Shown here one piece after another: positions 8,512-17,905 of a DNA stretch of 64,000 bases; the first letter of the stretch is position 1; each line of letters opens with the position of its first letter. A program made the translations under genes and the position numbers. Source of the stretch: Catellatospora tritici (GTDB lineage: Bacteria > Actinomycetota > Actinomycetes > Mycobacteriales > Micromonosporaceae); contig NZ_JAHRCY010000019.1 of the NCBI RefSeq assembly GCF_019083965.1, positions 1 through 64,000 of the forward strand. The letters run 5' to 3'. The notes under the pieces were generated by a model. That model had not been told where the DNA came from. It saw only the letters and a program-made list of their open reading frames with translations, and ran no database searches.

Positions 8512-11102
8512 GCCAGCCGGTCGCGTACCCGGTCGGCTTGGGGCAAGCCCAGGTCGGTGTAGACGGCCAGGGCGCGGGTCCAGTGGTCGTGGGCCGCGGA
8601 CCGGTCGCCGGACGCGTCCAGGGCCGCGGCCATGCCGTCAAGGGCGCGGGCGTGCTCGCAGCGGTCGCCGGTGCGGGCCGTGACCGCGAGCGCGGCCCGG
8701 TGCCGCTCCAACGCGTCGGCGGGGCGGGCCAGGTCGAGCAGCGTCTCGCCGAGCGCGTTCAGGGTCTCGGTCTCCAGGCCGCGATCACCGGTGCGGCGGG
8801 CCAGGTCGAGGGCCTGTTCGAGCTGCTGGTGGGCACGGGCCGGGCGGCCGAGCACGCGGTACGCCGCGCCAAGGGTCGCCCGCGCGCTGCCCATACCCGC
8901 CGGGTCACCCGCGTCGCGGCAGTGCACCAGCGCCCGCCGCAGCGGCGCCAGGGCCTCCTTGACCCGCCCGAGCTGCAGCAGCGTCGCCCCGAGGTTGCCC
9001 AGTGCGTACCCTTCCAGCCGCGCGTCCCCGACCTGTGCGAACAGTCCTGCCGCGCGGCGGTGGTGGGCCAGCGCGCGGACCGGTCGGCCCAGGCGCCGGT
9101 ACAGCGAGCCCCGGTTGAGCAGCTGCGACGCCTCGCCGTGCCGGTCACCGGTCGTCCGGTACACGGCCAGGGCCTGCCGCAGGCAGTCCAGGGCGGGACC
9201 GTAGGCGCCTAGCCGTTCGTGGACCATGGCCAGCCGCGCCAGCGCCCGCCCCTGACCGGAGGCGTCCGCGATGGCCTGGAAGCCGTCGGCAGCAGCCTGG
9301 AAGTGGGTACGGGCGTCGGCATAGGAGCCCAGCCACCACTGCACGTTGGCGAGGTTGATCAGCGCGGCCGGGTGCTCCGTGGTCCGTACCGCCGCGGTGT
9401 GCACGGCCAGGGCGTCCTGATGATGTCCGCCCACCTCGAAGTATCGCCACAGCAGCGTGGACAGGGCGGCCGCGACGTCGCCGCGCTCGGCTCGGGCGGC
9501 GTGCAGCGCCAGCGAGACCAGGTCCGGGCGTTGCCGGTCGAGCCACCGCTGCGCCTGACGTGGCTCGGCCGGCGGCGCGACCCACGTCGACGCGTCCGGC
9601 GTCGCCACGCTCTGCCCGCTGTCATGCGGGAACAGCACGTCGCGGGCGGCAGCGGCAGCCGCGACGGTGTGCGCGTAGAGCCGGTCGACGGCCTCGCCCC
9701 GTGCCTTGGGGTCGAGCGCGGCGGCCAGGTCGGCCGCGTAGGCGCGCAGCAGGTCGTGCATCCGGTAGCGGCCCGGTCCGACCGCCTCGACCAGGTGCGC
9801 GCGGGCCAGGCGGCGCAGCGGGCCGCCTGCGGCGTCGACGTCGACCGCAGCGAGCGCGGCCAGGGTGTACCGGTCGAACTGCGCTCCCGGGTACAGCCCG
9901 AGCAGCGTGAACGCCTGTGTCACCGGTTCGGGCAGCTGCCGTAGCGACCACGAGAACACCGCGCGGACCTCGGTACGCGGGTCGCCGGTGGCGTCGAGCA
10001 GATCGGGGACGCCCGCCCCGGCGGGCAGCTCAGCGACCAGACCGGCAAGGCTGCGTCCAGGTTGGGCGACGGCTACCTCGGCGGCCACCCGCAGCGCCAG
10101 CGGCAGGCGGCCGCAGCGGCGAGCCAGTTCGGCGACCGCGCCCGGCTCGGCGGCGGCCCGCGCGCCCAGCAGCGTGCCGAGCAGTGCGGCGGCCTCCGCG
10201 CGGGAGAGGACGTCCAGGTCCACGCGGCGGGCGCCGTCGCGGGCGACCAGACCGGCCAACCCGTCGCGGCTGGTCACCACGACCACCGCCGGTGGGCTGC
10301 CGGGCAGCAGCGGACGAACCTGCTCGGCCTCGTACGCGTTGTCGAGCAGCACCAGCATCCGGCGTCCGGCCAACAGGGTGCGGTAGAGGGCGGCTCGACC
10401 CGGCAGGTCGGCCGGGATGCCTGTCGTGTCGACACCGAGACCGCGCAGCAGGGTGGCCAGGGCGTCGGCCGGGGAGACCGGCCGGTCCGGGTCGTACCCA
10501 CGCAGGTCCAGGTAGAGCTGGCCGTCGGGGAAGCGATCCCTGGTGCCGTGTGCCCAGTGGACGGCCAGGGCGGTCTTGCCGATCCCGGCCGTGCCGCAGA
10601 TCGCCGAGACGGTGACCTGGTGGGTGTCGAGGGCTGCGAGCTGCGCTGTTCGGCCGGTGAACCCGGGCACGTCGGCGGGCAGCTGCCGGGGCACGGACGG
10701 GTGATTGTCGACTACCGGCGCGGAAGTCGGTGGGCGGGCGGACTGACGACGTTGTTCCTCGACCCGGTCCCGGGCCGTGGCCAGTGCTCCCTGCTCGGCG
10801 GGGGTGGCGCCGAGCAGACGCACCAGGTCGTCGAAGCGGTCGGTCGGCGGCAGCACCCGGCCGGACAGGTACTCGCCGATGATGCCGCGTGACCAGCCGG
10901 TGGCGGCGGCCAGCTCGCGATAGGACAGCGGCGGACCGCCGCGCAGGCGGGCGTGGCGGCGGCGCAGCTCGCGCAGCACTCGGGCCAACTCCGCCAGAGT
11001 CCGCACCCGGTCAGGGGTGGTCGCGTGCCCGTGTCCGGCGGGGTCCAGCGGACCGGTCGAACGCCCCACCCGCACATCGATGGCCATGATGCGCCCCAGC
11101 AT
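8499..11102 (-). CDS. XRE helix-turn-helix / NB-ARC ATPase / TPR regulator
   Basis: This 867-residue protein is a STAND-type signalling ATPase. An XRE-like helix-turn-helix occupies about 40-100 (LSYRELAAATGWSRGIIGEYL), then comes an NB-ARC module with Walker A GTAGIGKT at 170-177 and Walker B MLVLLDNA. A winged-helix region (YRMHDLLRAYAADLAA) and many TPR repeats fill the rest to the C-terminus (ALGNLGATLLQLGRVKEAL). Such proteins are usually cytoplasmic regulators of development or secondary metabolism. The NB-ARC segment closely resembles that of the SARP protein at 17906-20920 (FPDGQLYLDLRGYDPD versus FPDGQVFLDLGGHDPD). Another start is the ATG five codons in. Confidence 0.9.
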   Translation of the reverse strand: MLGRIMAIDVRVGRSTGPLDPAGHGHATTPDRVRTLAELARVLRELRRRHARLRGGPPLSYRELAAATGWSRGIIGEYLSGRVLPPTDRFDDLVRLLGATPAEQGALATARDRVEEQRRQSARPPTSAPVVDNHPSVPRQLPADVPGFTGRTAQLAALDTHQVTVSAICGTAGIGKTALAVHWAHGTRDRFPDGQLYLDLRGYDPDRPVSPADALATLLRGLGVDTTGIPADLPGRAALYRTLLAGRRMLVLLDNAYEAEQVRPLLPGSPPAVVVVTSRDGLAGLVARDGARRVDLDVLSRAEAAALLGTLLGARAAAEPGAVAELARRCGRLPLALRVAAEVAVAQPGRSLAGLVAELPAGAGVPDLLDATGDPRTEVRAVFSWSLRQLPEPVTQAFTLLGLYPGAQFDRYTLAALAAVDVDAAGGPLRRLARAHLVEAVGPGRYRMHDLLRAYAADLAAALDPKARGEAVDRLYAHTVAAAAAARDVLFPHDSGQSVATPDASTWVAPPAEPRQAQRWLDRQRPDLVSLALHAARAERGDVAAALSTLLWRYFEVGGHHQDALAVHTAAVRTTEHPAALINLANVQWWLGSYADARTHFQAAADGFQAIADASGQGRALARLAMVHERLGAYGPALDCLRQALAVYRTTGDRHGEASQLLNRGSLYRRLGRPVRALAHHRRAAGLFAQVGDARLEGYALGNLGATLLQLGRVKEALAPLRRALVHCRDAGDPAGMGSARATLGAAYRVLGRPARAHQQLEQALDLARRTGDRGLETETLNALGETLLDLARPADALERHRAALAVTARTGDRCEHARALDGMAAALDASGDRSAAHDHWTRALAVYTDLGLPQADRVRDRLAQPT

Positions 11103-11303
11103 GCGGGTCAGCGGTGTTCGTTGTCCATGTCAATCCCGCCGGCCAGCACCAGCAGCCGGCAACAGCGGCGCGACGAGGGACGCGGCGGCGGGGTATGGCG
11201 ACGATCGCTCGGGCGATGTCGCCGACCGGGCCTGCGCGGGCAAAGCCGCGCCCGTACACTGGGCCGCCCAGCGATCTTCCCCTCAGCAGGAGGTACTCGA
11301 GAG

Positions 11304-12401
11304 ATGATCTCCGCGATCGTCGCTGCCGCCGTTGCCCTCGTGTTCACCATGGTCTGCACGCCGGTCGCTGCTCGCGGTCTATCCCGGCTGCGGGCCGGTC
11401 AGCCGATCCGTGACATCAATCCGGCCGCGCATCAGGCCAAACGGGGCACTCCGACCATGGGCGGCTTGGTCTTCATCGTCGGCACCGTGCTGGCGTACAT
11501 GGCGGGCCACCTCGTGATGAACGTGCTGCCGGAGGCACAGATCGTCCCGCCCGCTCCTACGATCACCGGTTTCGTGCTGCTCGGGTTGATGGTGTTCTGC
11601 GGCGGCATCGGTTTTCTCGATGACTTCCTGAAGGTCACGAAGAAGAACACGGCGGGTCTGAGCGGGCGCTGGAAGCTGGCGATGCAACTGGTGGTCGGCA
11701 CGGGATTCGGCCTGGTGGCACTGGGCTTTCCGAGTACGGCCGGTCGGTCGGTGACCAGCCCGCGGCTGTCGTTCGTCCGCGAGATCAGCTGGCTGAACGT
11801 CGGCCAGGTCGGTGCGGTGGTCGTCATCATCGCGGTGGTCTTGGCGGCCACGAACGCCGTCAACCTGACTGACGGGCTGGACGGCCTGGCTACCGGAACG
11901 TCGATCGTCGTGCTTACCGCGTACGGGCTGATCTCGTTCTGGCAGTACCGGCATTGGTGTGCCGATCCAGCGGCGCAGTCGGCGCTCTGCTACGAGGCCG
12001 CGGACCCGTTGGAGACGGCGCTGGTCGCCGGTGGGGCCGTCGGTGCCCTGGTCGGCTTTCTGTGGTGGAACACGTCACCGGCGCGGATCATCATGGGCGA
12101 CACCGGTTCCATGGCGCTGGGCGGGCTCATCGCCGGGCAGGCGGTGGCCACGCGGACCGTCCTACTGCTACCCGTCCTGGCCGCACTCTTCGTGACCATC
12201 ACGATGTCGCGGATCATTCAGTACACGTCCTTCAAGACAACCGGCAAGCGAGTGTTCCGGATGTCGCCGCTGCACCACCATTTCGAGCTGGTGGGTTGGC
12301 ATGAGGTCACCATCGTGACCCGCTTCTGGATCATCGCGGGTGCCGGCGCGGCCATCGGGCTGGGCCTGTTCTACGGCGAGTTCCTCAGTCGCCTGCCCTG
12401 A
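11304..12401 (+). CDS. mraY: Phospho-N-acetylmuramoyl-pentapeptide transferase (MraY), isolated copy
   Basis: This 365-residue membrane enzyme transfers phospho-MurNAc-pentapeptide to undecaprenyl phosphate to make lipid I. Around ten hydrophobic helices are visible. The family motifs are intact: RGTPTMGGLVFI, FLDDFLKVTKKNTAGLSGRWK, TNAVNLTDGLDGLA, GDTGSMALGGLI and the cytoplasmic PLHHHFELVGWHE. The ATG at 11304 follows AGGAGG by ten bases. No other cell-wall or division gene flanks it, although mraY normally lies in the dcw cluster between murF and murD. It is therefore either a second copy or a displaced single copy. A second copy can serve resistance to MraY-inhibiting antibiotics, but nothing here proves this. 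Confidence 0.95.
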   Translation: MISAIVAAAVALVFTMVCTPVAARGLSRLRAGQPIRDINPAAHQAKRGTPTMGGLVFIVGTVLAYMAGHLVMNVLPEAQIVPPAPTITGFVLLGLMVFCGGIGFLDDFLKVTKKNTAGLSGRWKLAMQLVVGTGFGLVALGFPSTAGRSVTSPRLSFVREISWLNVGQVGAVVVIIAVVLAATNAVNLTDGLDGLATGTSIVVLTAYGLISFWQYRHWCADPAAQSALCYEAADPLETALVAGGAVGALVGFLWWNTSPARIIMGDTGSMALGGLIAGQAVATRTVLLLPVLAALFVTITMSRIIQYTSFKTTGKRVFRMSPLHHHFELVGWHEVTIVTRFWIIAGAGAAIGLGLFYGEFLSRLP

Positions 12402-12435
12402 CCGGAACACAGCCGGCCGCTCCCTCAGGTCGACT

Positions 12436-12476
12436 CGTCCCTGGCGTAGGCGACGGCATCGCTTCCGCCAGGGACG
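12436..12476. terminator. Terminator hairpin between convergent genes
   Basis: CGTCCCTGGCG (12436-12446) pairs perfectly with 12466-12476 across a 19-base loop. It lies 34 bases after mraY and 15 bases after the convergent gene, so it can serve both. Confidence 0.7.
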
Positions 12477-12491
12477 GCCGTCACATCAGAA

Positions 12492-13220
12492 TCATCCACG
12501 CCGTTCGATCTGTGCTCGACTGCGGACGAACGCCGACTTCGCCTCGCTCGGCGCATAGGCCCACAGGATGACCACGCCGATGCTGCCGCTGTCGGCCCAT
12601 ACGCACATCGACGCGCTGGTGAGGACTCCGTGGTTGCCGCACTTCGCGACACCACCGAAGCTGCCGGTCGAGACGAACGAAGGGTTCTCCAACTCGCCCT
12701 CGGTGACGTTGTCCCACAACCACTGCGCCTCCTGCGCCGGTGACCCGAGCTTCGGCGAGGTGGCGGCGAAGAAGGTGAGCTTCCGCGCGGACGGGTCCTC
12801 GAAATTGCCGTAGCCCGCGGACACCCACTTCGCCTGGGGGTACCGCTGCCGCATGCCGGGGAGGTCCTCGGGTCGCTTCGGGGACTTGGGCAGACCACCC
12901 AAAGTCGACGGCACCCTAAGGATGATCTTAGGAGCTGCCCTGGTGGGCGATGGCTTCACAGACGGTGACGGCTTCGCGGACGGCGCCGCCGGGGCCGTCG
13001 CCGACGGCGACTCGGACACAGACGCCGACGCCAGCGGCGTGCCCCACGCCGTCGGCGTGGTGTCCGAGGAGGTCTCGTCGCCGGCTGACAGCGCATAGGC
13101 CGCGCCGATACTCCCGACAGCGAGCACGCCGACCATGGCCAGGAGTGGCCACAGCAGTCGCCGCGACTTCACGGTGGGAGTCATCGGCTCGTCGCCGGGT
13201 GCAGCCGGATACTCGTTCAT
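12492..13220 (-). CDS. Single-pass membrane-anchored protein of unknown function
   Basis: 242 residues. A short cytoplasmic head (MNEYPAAPGDEPMTPTVKSRR) is followed by one membrane helix (LLWPLLAMVGVLAVGSIGAAYAL). A Ser/Pro/Ala-rich extracellular stalk (SASVSESPSATAP, KPSPSVKPSPTRA) then leads to a globular domain of about 130 residues. That domain has FFAATSPKLGSPAQEAQWLWDNV and two cysteines (KCGNHG, MCVWAD). The ATG at 13220 has AGAAGG close upstream; an earlier in-frame GTG lacks this. I do not recognise the outer domain. It stands alone between mraY and a phosphotransferase gene. Confidence 0.75.
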   Translation of the reverse strand: MNEYPAAPGDEPMTPTVKSRRLLWPLLAMVGVLAVGSIGAAYALSAGDETSSDTTPTAWGTPLASASVSESPSATAPAAPSAKPSPSVKPSPTRAAPKIILRVPSTLGGLPKSPKRPEDLPGMRQRYPQAKWVSAGYGNFEDPSARKLTFFAATSPKLGSPAQEAQWLWDNVTEGELENPSFVSTGSFGGVAKCGNHGVLTSASMCVWADSGSIGVVILWAYAPSEAKSAFVRSRAQIERRG

Positions 13221-13407
13221 GCCTTCTCTTTTCACCGCAGTTCCGGGATACGCGACCAACCGCCCTGTCGCTGCCAGGAGCCGCAGTCTCAGACGGGAGG
13301 CCGCGTAGAGGCTATGGGAGATGGCGGCTCTACGTCGACTAGGCTAATTCGGATATAGCGGCGATATCATGATCAGAAAGCCGGCGAACCTGAAGGCATC
13401 GATACTG

Positions 13408-14373
13408 TTAGCGCCCGGTCTCCGCGACGTACTCGGCGAAGATTCCGTTCAGGATGCACCTCACGTTCTCGGCCTGTTCGTCAGTCTCGCCCAGGGTGTC
13501 GGCGCAGATGGCGAGCGTCTTCCAGAGCGCCCAACCGCGCCCGCGCGCCCACGTCGGCCCGTCCACGGACAGCCGCTGCCGAAACACCTGCCGCCCCTCG
13601 GTGGTCAGCAGCGTCCACGCGATCGCCAGGTCACAGGCCGGATCGCCGACGCCGCACGTGCCGAAGTCGATGACGGCGGCCAGTTTCCCGCCGGCAAGGA
13701 GCAGATTGCCCTGGGCGACGTCGCCGTGGAACCAGGTCCGCACGCCGTCCCAGGGGGCGTTCAGCGCGTTCTCCCAGATCTCACGGGCCAGGTCGACGTC
13801 GACGTGGCCGTCCAGCTTCGCGAGCGCCCTCTGGGCCAGCCCGTCGTAGGTGCGCAGCGTGCCGCCTCGGAACCAGTTGTGCGTGCCGGGAAGTGGGCCG
13901 TCGGTGGGGTCGACGTGCCGCAGTGCGGACAGGAACTCGGCCAGGTCGCTGGCGAACCGGACCGGGTCGGCGATGCGGGCCGCGCTCGCGGGTTCGCCGT
14001 CGAGCCAGGCATGGATCGACCACGGGTACGGATAGCCCTCGCCGGGTTCGCCCTTCGCCAACGGGACGGGGATCGGCAGCGGGAGTCGGGAGGCGAACTC
14101 CGGCAGCCACCGGTGCTCCTTGTCGACCGCCAGGGCGTACTCGGCCGCGCTGGGCAGCCGTACGGACATCTCCGAGCCCAGGTGGAAGGTCAGGTTGTCC
14201 CAGCCTCCGGCGGCCACCGGCCGAACCGGCAGATCGGCCCACTGCGGGAACTGGTCGGCGACCAGCCGACGCACGAGCTGCGCCTCGACGGCGATGCGTT
14301 GCGGCGCGGGACCGAGCTGTGGTGTGTCGCTCAACGGAACGTCCTTGTCCGGGTCTTCGATAGGTGGGACCAC
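13408..14373 (-). CDS. Aminoglycoside phosphotransferase-family protein
   Basis: About 321 residues of the APH/ChoK kinase-like fold. Visible are GGWDNLTFHLG (nucleotide loop), the catalytic loop WFHGDVAQGNLLL with its Asp and Asn, the metal-binding VIDFGTCGVGDPACDLA, and a C-terminal helical lobe. The family phosphorylates aminoglycosides, macrolides or cellular small molecules, and this subgroup is mostly unassigned. The start is uncertain: I chose the GTG at 14373, preceded by GGAAG; a TTG at 14454 extends the frame. This is one of three unrelated-looking phosphotransferases of this superfamily in the window. Confidence 0.8.
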   Translation of the reverse strand: MVPPIEDPDKDVPLSDTPQLGPAPQRIAVEAQLVRRLVADQFPQWADLPVRPVAAGGWDNLTFHLGSEMSVRLPSAAEYALAVDKEHRWLPEFASRLPLPIPVPLAKGEPGEGYPYPWSIHAWLDGEPASAARIADPVRFASDLAEFLSALRHVDPTDGPLPGTHNWFRGGTLRTYDGLAQRALAKLDGHVDVDLAREIWENALNAPWDGVRTWFHGDVAQGNLLLAGGKLAAVIDFGTCGVGDPACDLAIAWTLLTTEGRQVFRQRLSVDGPTWARGRGWALWKTLAICADTLGETDEQAENVRCILNGIFAEYVAETGR

Positions 14374-14583
14374 AGTGCTTCCGAGGGGCTCTTCGCGGGT
14401 CACCTGCCGACCGGAAGGACGTCGCAGATGGCGGTCACTTCGCCAGCCTGACAAATCAGTGGCTACCCGAGCCAGCGATTATCGGATGGAGACGCGATCA
14501 TCTCGATGCGCCCGGCTCGCGACCTACCGCCGTCGCGGGCCAATCGCAGCGCAACGTCTGGATGCCTGCGCCGCTGCCGCTGG

Positions 14584-17406
14584 TCAACTCACCCTCCTGT
14601 CGGAGATGGCTTCGTGCTGTGCGGCGACGACAGCCAGCTCCACCCGCGAGCTGATCTGCAGTTTGGCCAGGATGCTGGAGACGTGCGACTGCACCGTACG
14701 CCGGGACAGGAACATCTGCGCCGCGATCTCCGGATTGGACATGCCCTCGGCGACCATCAGCGCCACCCTGTGTTCGGTCTCGGTCAGTGCCGCCCAGCCG
14801 TGCTTGGGCCGCCCCCGCCGCCCCTTCACCCCCCGCCGCACCCCGGCTTCCCGCAGCCGCGCCCCGGCCCGCCCCGCGTCCCACTCGGCATCCAGTTGCT
14901 CGTAGATCGCCAGCGCCCGGTCGACCTGCTCCCGGGCCGGTCCCGCCTGCCCGGCCCGCGCGAGCAGCACCCCCGCGTTCTCGTACGCGTACCCCTCCCA
15001 CAGCCGCCACCCGGCCTCGCCGTACGACACCGCCGCCGCCAGCATCAACTCGACATCACCCTCGGCGACCGCCCGGCACAGCTGCAACGTCGCTCGCAGG
15101 CTCGGGCAGGGCTCGTCCCCGGCCACCTCCCGCACCTCCTCGACCAGCCGCGCCAGCCGCTCCTGCTCCCCGCAGGCCGCGGCCATCCGGGCCAGGTCGG
15201 GGCAGACCCGGTACACCACCCGCTTCGGAAAGATCCCGCCCGTCTGCTCCCACACCGGCAGCAGCAGCCGCAGCGCCTCGGCGGCCCCGACCGTCGCCTC
15301 CCGGGTCAGCGCGTACGCCCACCGCGCGAAGCTCTGGTCGCCGCCCGCGTAGGGCGAATCGGCCTGCTCGGACAGGGTTCCGGCCATCTCGGCCCACCTA
15401 CCCCGGTGCACGTTGATGACTCCGGCCAGCCCGCGCAGCCGTTCCGCCTCGCGTAGCGGGTCGGCGGTCTCCAGTCCGGTCTGGATCTCCATCAGGGCGT
15501 CGTCCCAGCGCCCGTCGAAGAAGCGCACGGCGGCGCGCAGCCGGTGGGTGAAGGCCAGGTAGGCGCCGCCGGTGCGCCGGTTGCGCTCGGCGGCCAGGGC
15601 CAGCGCTTCGTCTGCCTCGACGAGCCGGTCCAGGCCGATCAGGCAGTACGCCACGGTCGCGTCCGGCTCCACCTGCAGATCCGGCAGCACCCCATGGCCG
15701 AGGCGGCGCTGCGCCTGCCGGGCCAGGGCCAGCCCGCCGGGTACGTCCCCGCGCATGGTGGTGACGGCGGCCATGGCGAGCTCACCCAGCCCCAGCGCGT
15801 GCTCGTCGCCGGTGGCGGCGCCGACCGCCAAAGCCAGTTGTGCCTGCTCGGCCGCGTCGTCGAGGCGCACCTGGAACATCATGGTCACTGCGGCGATCCC
15901 GTGCAGGTGGCCACGTTTGACCTCGCCCACGTCGGGATCGGCCACGGCGGTGTCGACCACGGCGAGCGCGTCGTCGAGGCGCCCCTGCCGGTAGCAGGCC
16001 TGCACGAGCAGCCAGTACAGCGCGGCGCGGGCGGTGGCGGGTGCGGTGGTGAGTGCCTGACGCGCGTTCGCCTCGGCGGTTTCCAGCTCCCCGTGCCAGA
16101 GCAGGGCCCGGACCAGGTGCAGGCGCAGCTCCTCGGTGCGGGCGGGTTCGGTGACGGTCAGGGCGCGGCGCAGCAACAGCACGGCGAGGCCGGGCGCGCG
16201 GGCGATGAGGGTACGGGCGTGTTCGGCCAGCCAGTCCCGCATCGCCGGTTCGACCCTCCCGCCCTGGGCGAGCTGTTCGGCGACCCGGGTCACCGAGGCG
16301 CTGCGCCGCGCCAGCACCCGCGCCCCGCGTACGTGCAGCGCGGCCCGTACCGTGGCCGGGACCTGGGCGGCGAGCACCTCGCAGATCAGCGAGTGCCGGA
16401 ACCGGGGTCGCCGCCCGGCGGTGACCAGCCCGCCGCGTGCGGCGATGCCCATCGCCGCGGCGACGTCCTCAGGCGGACTGTCCAGCACCTCGGCGAGTTC
16501 GGCCTCGCTGACCGAGCCGCCGAGCACGGCCGCGGTGCGCAGGGCGTCGCGAATGGACCCGGGCAGGGCGTCCAGGCGGCGTCCGATCACACCGACCAGC
16601 GAGCCTGGCAGGTCGCCGGAGTCGCGATCGCCGACTTCGGCGACGCCGTCCACGACGTGGATGGCCTGGTCGTCGCGCAGGGCGGTGACCAGTTCGCGGA
16701 TGTAGAGCGGGTTACCCGCGGCTCCGTCGAGTAGACCGCGCAGCCGTGGGCCCGGCGGGGCGCCGAGCAGGCCGGTGACCTGGTCGGCGACGGCCTCGGC
16801 GGGCAGCGACGCCAGACGCAGTTGGGGTGCGCCCCGGTCGAGCAGGCAGTACCAGAACCCGGCGACCTCGCCGCTGCGGTCGACCGAGCGCTTGGCCAGC
16901 ACCAGCAGCAACGGCATGGTCGCCACGCCCTCGGCGAGCCGGTCGAGCACGCGCAGGCTGGCGGTGTCCGCCCACTGCAGATCGTCGACGATCAGCGCGA
17001 GTGGCCCGGCGGCGGTCCAGTTGTCGGCCAGGGCGAGCACGGCTTCACCGATGGCGTACTCGTGGTTGGCGGCGGCGACGCCGTGGACGAAGACGTCCTC
17101 GCCGCGCAGCAGGCCGGACAGCGGGGCCAGGTCGGGGTCGGTGCTGGCGGGTCCGATGCCGAGGCAGGCGGCGAGGGTGGAGAACGGGATCTCCTGTTCG
17201 AGTTCCTCGGCGGCGCCTCGGTGCACCCGCAGCCCTAGCTCGCGGCAACGGGCGACGGCCGCGTCGAGCAGGGTGGTCTTGCCGATTCCGCTCTCGCCGA
17301 CGACGAGGACCGCGCCGCCCTGCCCGGCCGTGGCGGCGCGGGCGGCCGCGTCGAGTTGGGCCAGCTCCGTGCGCCGACCGACGAAAACGGGCGAATCGAC
17401 CGTCAC
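14584..17406 (-). CDS. Large LuxR-family (LAL-type) STAND regulator
   Basis: This 940-residue regulator has an N-terminal AAA/STAND ATPase and a C-terminal DNA-binding domain. It starts FVGRRTELAQLD, with Walker A GESGIGKT at about 37-44 and Walker B-like LALIVDDLQWAD. A long helical TPR-like middle follows. The end (about 875-935) is a LuxR helix-turn-helix (LTETEHRVALMVAEGMSNPEIA, then RTVQSHVSSILAKLQI). LAL regulators typically activate sugar-use or antibiotic genes after sensing a ligand and binding ATP. The GTG at 17406 has GGGAG four bases upstream and puts the ATPase motif in its usual place. Targets are unknown. It diverges from a small membrane protein gene. Confidence 0.92.
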   Translation of the reverse strand: MTVDSPVFVGRRTELAQLDAAARAATAGQGGAVLVVGESGIGKTTLLDAAVARCRELGLRVHRGAAEELEQEIPFSTLAACLGIGPASTDPDLAPLSGLLRGEDVFVHGVAAANHEYAIGEAVLALADNWTAAGPLALIVDDLQWADTASLRVLDRLAEGVATMPLLLVLAKRSVDRSGEVAGFWYCLLDRGAPQLRLASLPAEAVADQVTGLLGAPPGPRLRGLLDGAAGNPLYIRELVTALRDDQAIHVVDGVAEVGDRDSGDLPGSLVGVIGRRLDALPGSIRDALRTAAVLGGSVSEAELAEVLDSPPEDVAAAMGIAARGGLVTAGRRPRFRHSLICEVLAAQVPATVRAALHVRGARVLARRSASVTRVAEQLAQGGRVEPAMRDWLAEHARTLIARAPGLAVLLLRRALTVTEPARTEELRLHLVRALLWHGELETAEANARQALTTAPATARAALYWLLVQACYRQGRLDDALAVVDTAVADPDVGEVKRGHLHGIAAVTMMFQVRLDDAAEQAQLALAVGAATGDEHALGLGELAMAAVTTMRGDVPGGLALARQAQRRLGHGVLPDLQVEPDATVAYCLIGLDRLVEADEALALAAERNRRTGGAYLAFTHRLRAAVRFFDGRWDDALMEIQTGLETADPLREAERLRGLAGVINVHRGRWAEMAGTLSEQADSPYAGGDQSFARWAYALTREATVGAAEALRLLLPVWEQTGGIFPKRVVYRVCPDLARMAAACGEQERLARLVEEVREVAGDEPCPSLRATLQLCRAVAEGDVELMLAAAVSYGEAGWRLWEGYAYENAGVLLARAGQAGPAREQVDRALAIYEQLDAEWDAGRAGARLREAGVRRGVKGRRGRPKHGWAALTETEHRVALMVAEGMSNPEIAAQMFLSRRTVQSHVSSILAKLQISSRVELAVVAAQHEAISDRRVS

Positions 17407-17520
17407 GCTCCCAGCGTAGACCGGCCGGGCTGCGCGCCGGAGCCATCGCCGATTGCTACGGGGTGACCACTCTGGCACGCTGCTGCCAACCGCGGCACGC
17501 GGCCGCGCCGAGGGAGCGAC

Positions 17521-17817
17521 ATGACGCAGGCACCGACACCGCAGGCACCGGCGAAGATGAGCCTCGACGCGCGGATCGCCCGAGCGGTCGGGCTGACCGG
17601 TCACCTGCTGCTGTGCGGCTGGTACGCCGTCAGCGGCCTGGTCACGCCCGTTTGGGGGGTCGTCGTCCTGATGATCGTCTGGACGGCGCTGCTCGTCGTC
17701 TGCGTGCGGTGGATGCGTCCCCATCCCTGGCGGGTGCCGGCCGTGCCGGTGGTCGCCATCGCGTTCTGGTTCGCCTTCGTCAGCGCAGGGGAGGCGTGGC
17801 TGGGTTGGACCGCCTGA
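17521..17817 (+). CDS. Small multi-pass membrane protein (DUF2568-like)
   Basis: 98 residues with three hydrophobic segments (HLLLCGWYAVSGLVTPVWG, GVVVLMIVWTALLVVCV, VPVVAIAFWFAFVSAG) and a polar N-terminus. Size and pattern resemble small actinobacterial membrane proteins of the DUF2568 type, but I cannot confirm the family. It lies 88 bases before the SARP regulator and reads in the same direction, so the two may be cotranscribed. Confidence 0.7.
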   Translation: MTQAPTPQAPAKMSLDARIARAVGLTGHLLLCGWYAVSGLVTPVWGVVVLMIVWTALLVVCVRWMRPHPWRVPAVPVVAIAFWFAFVSAGEAWLGWTA

Positions 17818-17905
17818 CCGGGCTGCGACGGCATGGCGACAGTCTGCGGCCGTACCCCCGGATGGTTTGCCAGTCTGGTGGGGAACCAGCGGAAAGGGGT
17901 GCGCG

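Noticed and set aside
7824..9212. A genuine 462-residue HAD fusion protein
   Set aside because: Homology stops near residue 158 and the rest is antisense to a clear NB-ARC-TPR gene; treated as a lost stop codon instead.
11304..12401. mraY as part of a division and cell-wall cluster
   Set aside because: No mur, fts or related gene is on either side.
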